From positions 1 to 40,425 of the forward strand of contig CAIWCD010000047.1 in assembly GCA_903911145.1 (NCBI GenBank): DNA of 40,425 nucleotides. Direction: 5' to 3'. The notes under the pieces were generated by a model that worked only from the letters and a program-made list of their open reading frames with translations, was not told the origin of the DNA and did no database searches. Of this stretch, positions 38,505 to 40,425 are shown in pieces (position 1 is the first letter of the stretch; every line of letters begins with the position of its first letter). The stretch comes from an uncultured delta proteobacterium (GTDB lineage Bacteria; Myxococcota; Myxococcia; Myxococcales; 40CM-4-68-19). The position numbers and the translations under genes are program-made.

Positions 38505-40425
38505 CTACCGATGCTGCAATGCCCCGACGTCCGGTGGAGACGTCAACGGCAGACCGATGGCGTCGGTCGTAAATCCCAGCGACTGGCCCATCCCGATGGC
38601 AGGCGAACCCACCGGCAGCGCGACGTTCCACTGGGTCGCGTCAGCGGAAGCGCTGTTCGCGAAGATGCTATTCGTCGTCACAACCTCGCCGCTCGCGAGC
38701 GTCAGATTCGTCGCGCTGCTGTTGAGCAATCGAAAGAGGTTGTTCTGGTGCAGCACCTGTGTGGACGCCGCGCCGTTCTGCCAGACGTTAATTCCGGAAC
38801 TCAGATAGAAAATATTATTCTTGAGGTTAAACACGACGCTCGCATTGCCCGTCCCGCTGAAGCCAAACATGTAGGGCGTTGCGCCGGTATTCACGCCGTT
38901 ATCAGAGCGCCCAACGACAAACCGATCAGACGGCGTCGAGATGATCGTGTTGTTGAAATACTCCACGTTGGATACCTGGATCGCGAAGACGCCGCTCATA
39001 TTCAGCCAGGTCAGCATGCCGTTGTTGACCAGGAGGTTGTAGGCGAAGAGGTTATCGTTGGCCGTGCCGTTGTCGCTGCTGCCGAACTCGGCCATGCCCC
39101 CGCCGTCAATCACCGTGTTGTAGAGAAACTGGTTTCCACTCGACGTATGGAACACCTCAAACGCACCACCGCTGTAGCCAAAGTCGAGACTGTTGCACCA
39201 GGTGCCATTAAAGTAGTTGTGGATGAATAGATTGTTGTTGCCTGTCAGCGTGATCCCGTTGGCTCCGAAATCATCATAGGTAGGCGTCGCGGTATTCACC
39301 ACGTTCTTGAGATTCGTAAAGCTGCTGTTTTCGACCGTGTTGTTGTTGCCGTACTCGATGACAACCCCAAGACCGATTAACGACATCGAACAATTGCGAA
39401 TGACGTTGTCATGCACGGGAGCCGCGGAGGTCCCGACGAGATCGATGCCCGCGCTTAAATAGGCAAACATATTCTTATCCGCCACCTGGGTGGGGTTGGC
39501 TGCAATCACCCGATCGGTAATCGTCAAGCCGTCGAACACGAGGTAACTCGCCCCGTCACAATAAAATGCACTCCGCGCCGTTAACGCATTGGTCGCCCCG
39601 GGCGGATACTCGAACGTCGGGTTGGCGCCCGTCCCGTAGTTGCCGAACGTGATCGGCGCTCCAGTGCTGCCGGAACTCGTCCAATAGATATTTCCGTAGA
39701 AGTGATCGCCGCGCTTGAAGAGCACGTTATCGCCAGGATGAATCTTGCTCTGCGAACCGTAGACCTTCGACATCGTCAACCACGGCGCAGAAGGAGAGGT
39801 CCCGGCGTTCGAATCGCTCCCCGAGTTCGAAACGTAATAGTTCACGCAATTCGACGCGCTGCAGAGCGGAGTCACTGGCCCGGAACCCGCGTCGAGGTTC
39901 CAGGCATCCCCGCTGGTATCGACCGTGCCGCCATCACTCGACCCACCGTCCGTCGTCCCTCCATCGGTTCCGCCGGCGGCAGAAACATTGAACAGGCCGC
40001 TCGTCGCCGAGGTGAGTCCGTTGCTGGTGGCAGACAACGAAAAGCCTGTCCCGGCGGCGGCCGACAGGGAAAGCCCGGTCAAAGTCGCGATTCCGCTCGA
40101 CGCGGTCGCCGAGGCGTTCGCAAGCGTGCCCGCACCGGTCGCCAGGCCAACCGTCACCAGCGCGGACGAACCGCTCGCAACATTGCCGGCACCATCTTCG
40201 ACCTTGACCACCACGACGGGCGCAAACGCGGCACCGGAGGCAACGTTCGACGGCTGAGTCGTAAACGCGAGTTTCGACGCCGCACCAGCAGAAACATTAA
40301 ACGTGCCGCTTGTTGCTTGCGTTAATCCGTTGCTCGAGGCGGTCAGCGAGAACCCATTCGCTGCGGTTGCCGTCACAGCAAGACCAGTCAACGTCGCAAC
40401 GCCGACCGATGCCGTCGCGCCGGCA
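38505..40425 (-). CDS. Parallel beta-helix surface protein with Ig-like repeats, N-terminus outside the window
   Basis: The frame is open to the right edge, so at least 640 residues are seen and the start is missing. The visible N-part has Ig-like repeats with a period of about 104 residues: the words LTGL, GFSL, SNGLT, ATSG and FNVSAG recur. A Gly/Asp/Ser-rich linker (DGGTTDGGSSDGG) follows. The last 450 residues start CVNYYVSNSGSDSNAGTSPS, the usual entry of right-handed beta-helix (DUF1565/NosD-like) proteins, with many Asn-rich turns (VIRNCSMSLI, NNTVENSSF, NNLFIHNYFNG). Such proteins are secreted and many bind or cleave polysaccharides. No lyase residues could be identified. The gene ends 37 bases before the MoxR gene. 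Confidence 0.8.
   Translation of the reverse strand, partial: AGATASVGVATLTGLAVTATAANGFSLTASSNGLTQATSGTFNVSAGAASKLAFTTQPSNVASGAAFAPVVVVKVEDGAGNVASGSSALVTVGLATGAGTLANASATASSGIATLTGLSLSAAAGTGFSLSATSNGLTSATSGLFNVSAAGGTDGGTTDGGSSDGGTVDTSGDAWNLDAGSGPVTPLCSASNCVNYYVSNSGSDSNAGTSPSAPWLTMSKVYGSQSKIHPGDNVLFKRGDHFYGNIYWTSSGSTGAPITFGNYGTGANPTFEYPPGATNALTARSAFYCDGASYLVFDGLTITDRVIAANPTQVADKNMFAYLSAGIDLVGTSAAPVHDNVIRNCSMSLIGLGVVIEYGNNNTVENSSFTNLKNVVNTATPTYDDFGANGITLTGNNNLFIHNYFNGTWCNSLDFGYSGGAFEVFHTSSGNQFLYNTVIDGGGMAEFGSSDNGTANDNLFAYNLLVNNGMLTWLNMSGVFAIQVSNVEYFNNTIISTPSDRFVVGRSDNGVNTGATPYMFGFSGTGNASVVFNLKNNIFYLSSGINVWQNGAASTQVLHQNNLFRLLNSSATNLTLASGEVVTTNSIFANSASADATQWNVALPVGSPAIGMGQSLGFTTDAIGLPLTSPPDVGALQHR

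Overview
The window looks like a stretch of a high-GC chromosome from a Myxococcota-type bacterium (former Deltaproteobacteria). This is an inference from gene content: PEGA and FGE-sulfatase lipoproteins, a zinc-ribbon/GYF-domain protein, a TIGR02266-like PilZ protein, a CoxE/MoxR pair, and a surface beta-helix protein with a Gly/Asp-rich linker. A tRNA-Cys gene at 30709-30784 (minus strand, CCA encoded) divides it. Everything left of its 3' end (1 to about 30.7 kb) is accessory: small genes, many zinc ribbons, a toxin-antitoxin pair, recombination genes and iteron-like repeats. To the right lie ordinary chromosomal genes.

Left part (1-13.6 kb): mostly minus-strand exported proteins. These share modules: a CsgG/FlgO-like domain is joined to PEGA repeats in one gene (2056-3609) and to an FGE-fold domain in another (9650-10915), and a second FGE-fold protein sits at 6478-8331. 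A caspase-like protease (11853-12503) is beside a zinc-ribbon protein. Between them lies a 600-bp gene-free segment with seven copies of the 9-mer CTGACACAG on both sides of an AT-rich core. It follows an AT-hook/winged-helix protein gene and resembles an iteron origin or a control region.

Middle part (13.6-20.5 kb): two modules of the same design. Each has a small XRE repressor gene read rightward and a divergent leftward operon, with exactly 83 bp between the start codons and a conserved 53-bp block that must be the control region. The first operon encodes a multi-zinc-ribbon protein, a small zinc ribbon, a complete C39-like cysteine peptidase ending in the same kind of ribbon, and perhaps a 58-residue protein. 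The second encodes two small membrane proteins, an Ntn hydrolase of the acid amidase type and a metallophosphoesterase. This is the best candidate here for an undescribed system.

Right part of the accessory region (20.6-30.7 kb): a plus-strand series: a membrane-anchored beta protein, a DUF6744-like protein, an RHH/GNAT toxin-antitoxin pair, a MoxR ATPase with a VWA partner, a 38-residue peptide, a stand-alone LON substrate-binding domain, a Rad52-type annealing protein with a Cas4/RecB-like nuclease, and an excisionase-like HTH protein. Transcription units are separated by hairpins. Before the last gene lies a 156-bp structured element with mutually exclusive stems. Between that gene and the tRNA lies a 67-bp repeat carrying 11-bp iterons on an 11-bp period. 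This end fits an integrative element inserted at tRNA-Cys. No integrase is in the window, so the other end would lie to the left.

Chromosomal flank (30.8-40.4 kb): a GYF-domain protein, a DUF192 lipoprotein, a PilZ protein, a large membrane protein with an HExxH motif, a FrnE-type DsbA protein, a CoxE-like VWA and MoxR pair, and the C-terminal part of a parallel beta-helix surface protein that runs off the window.
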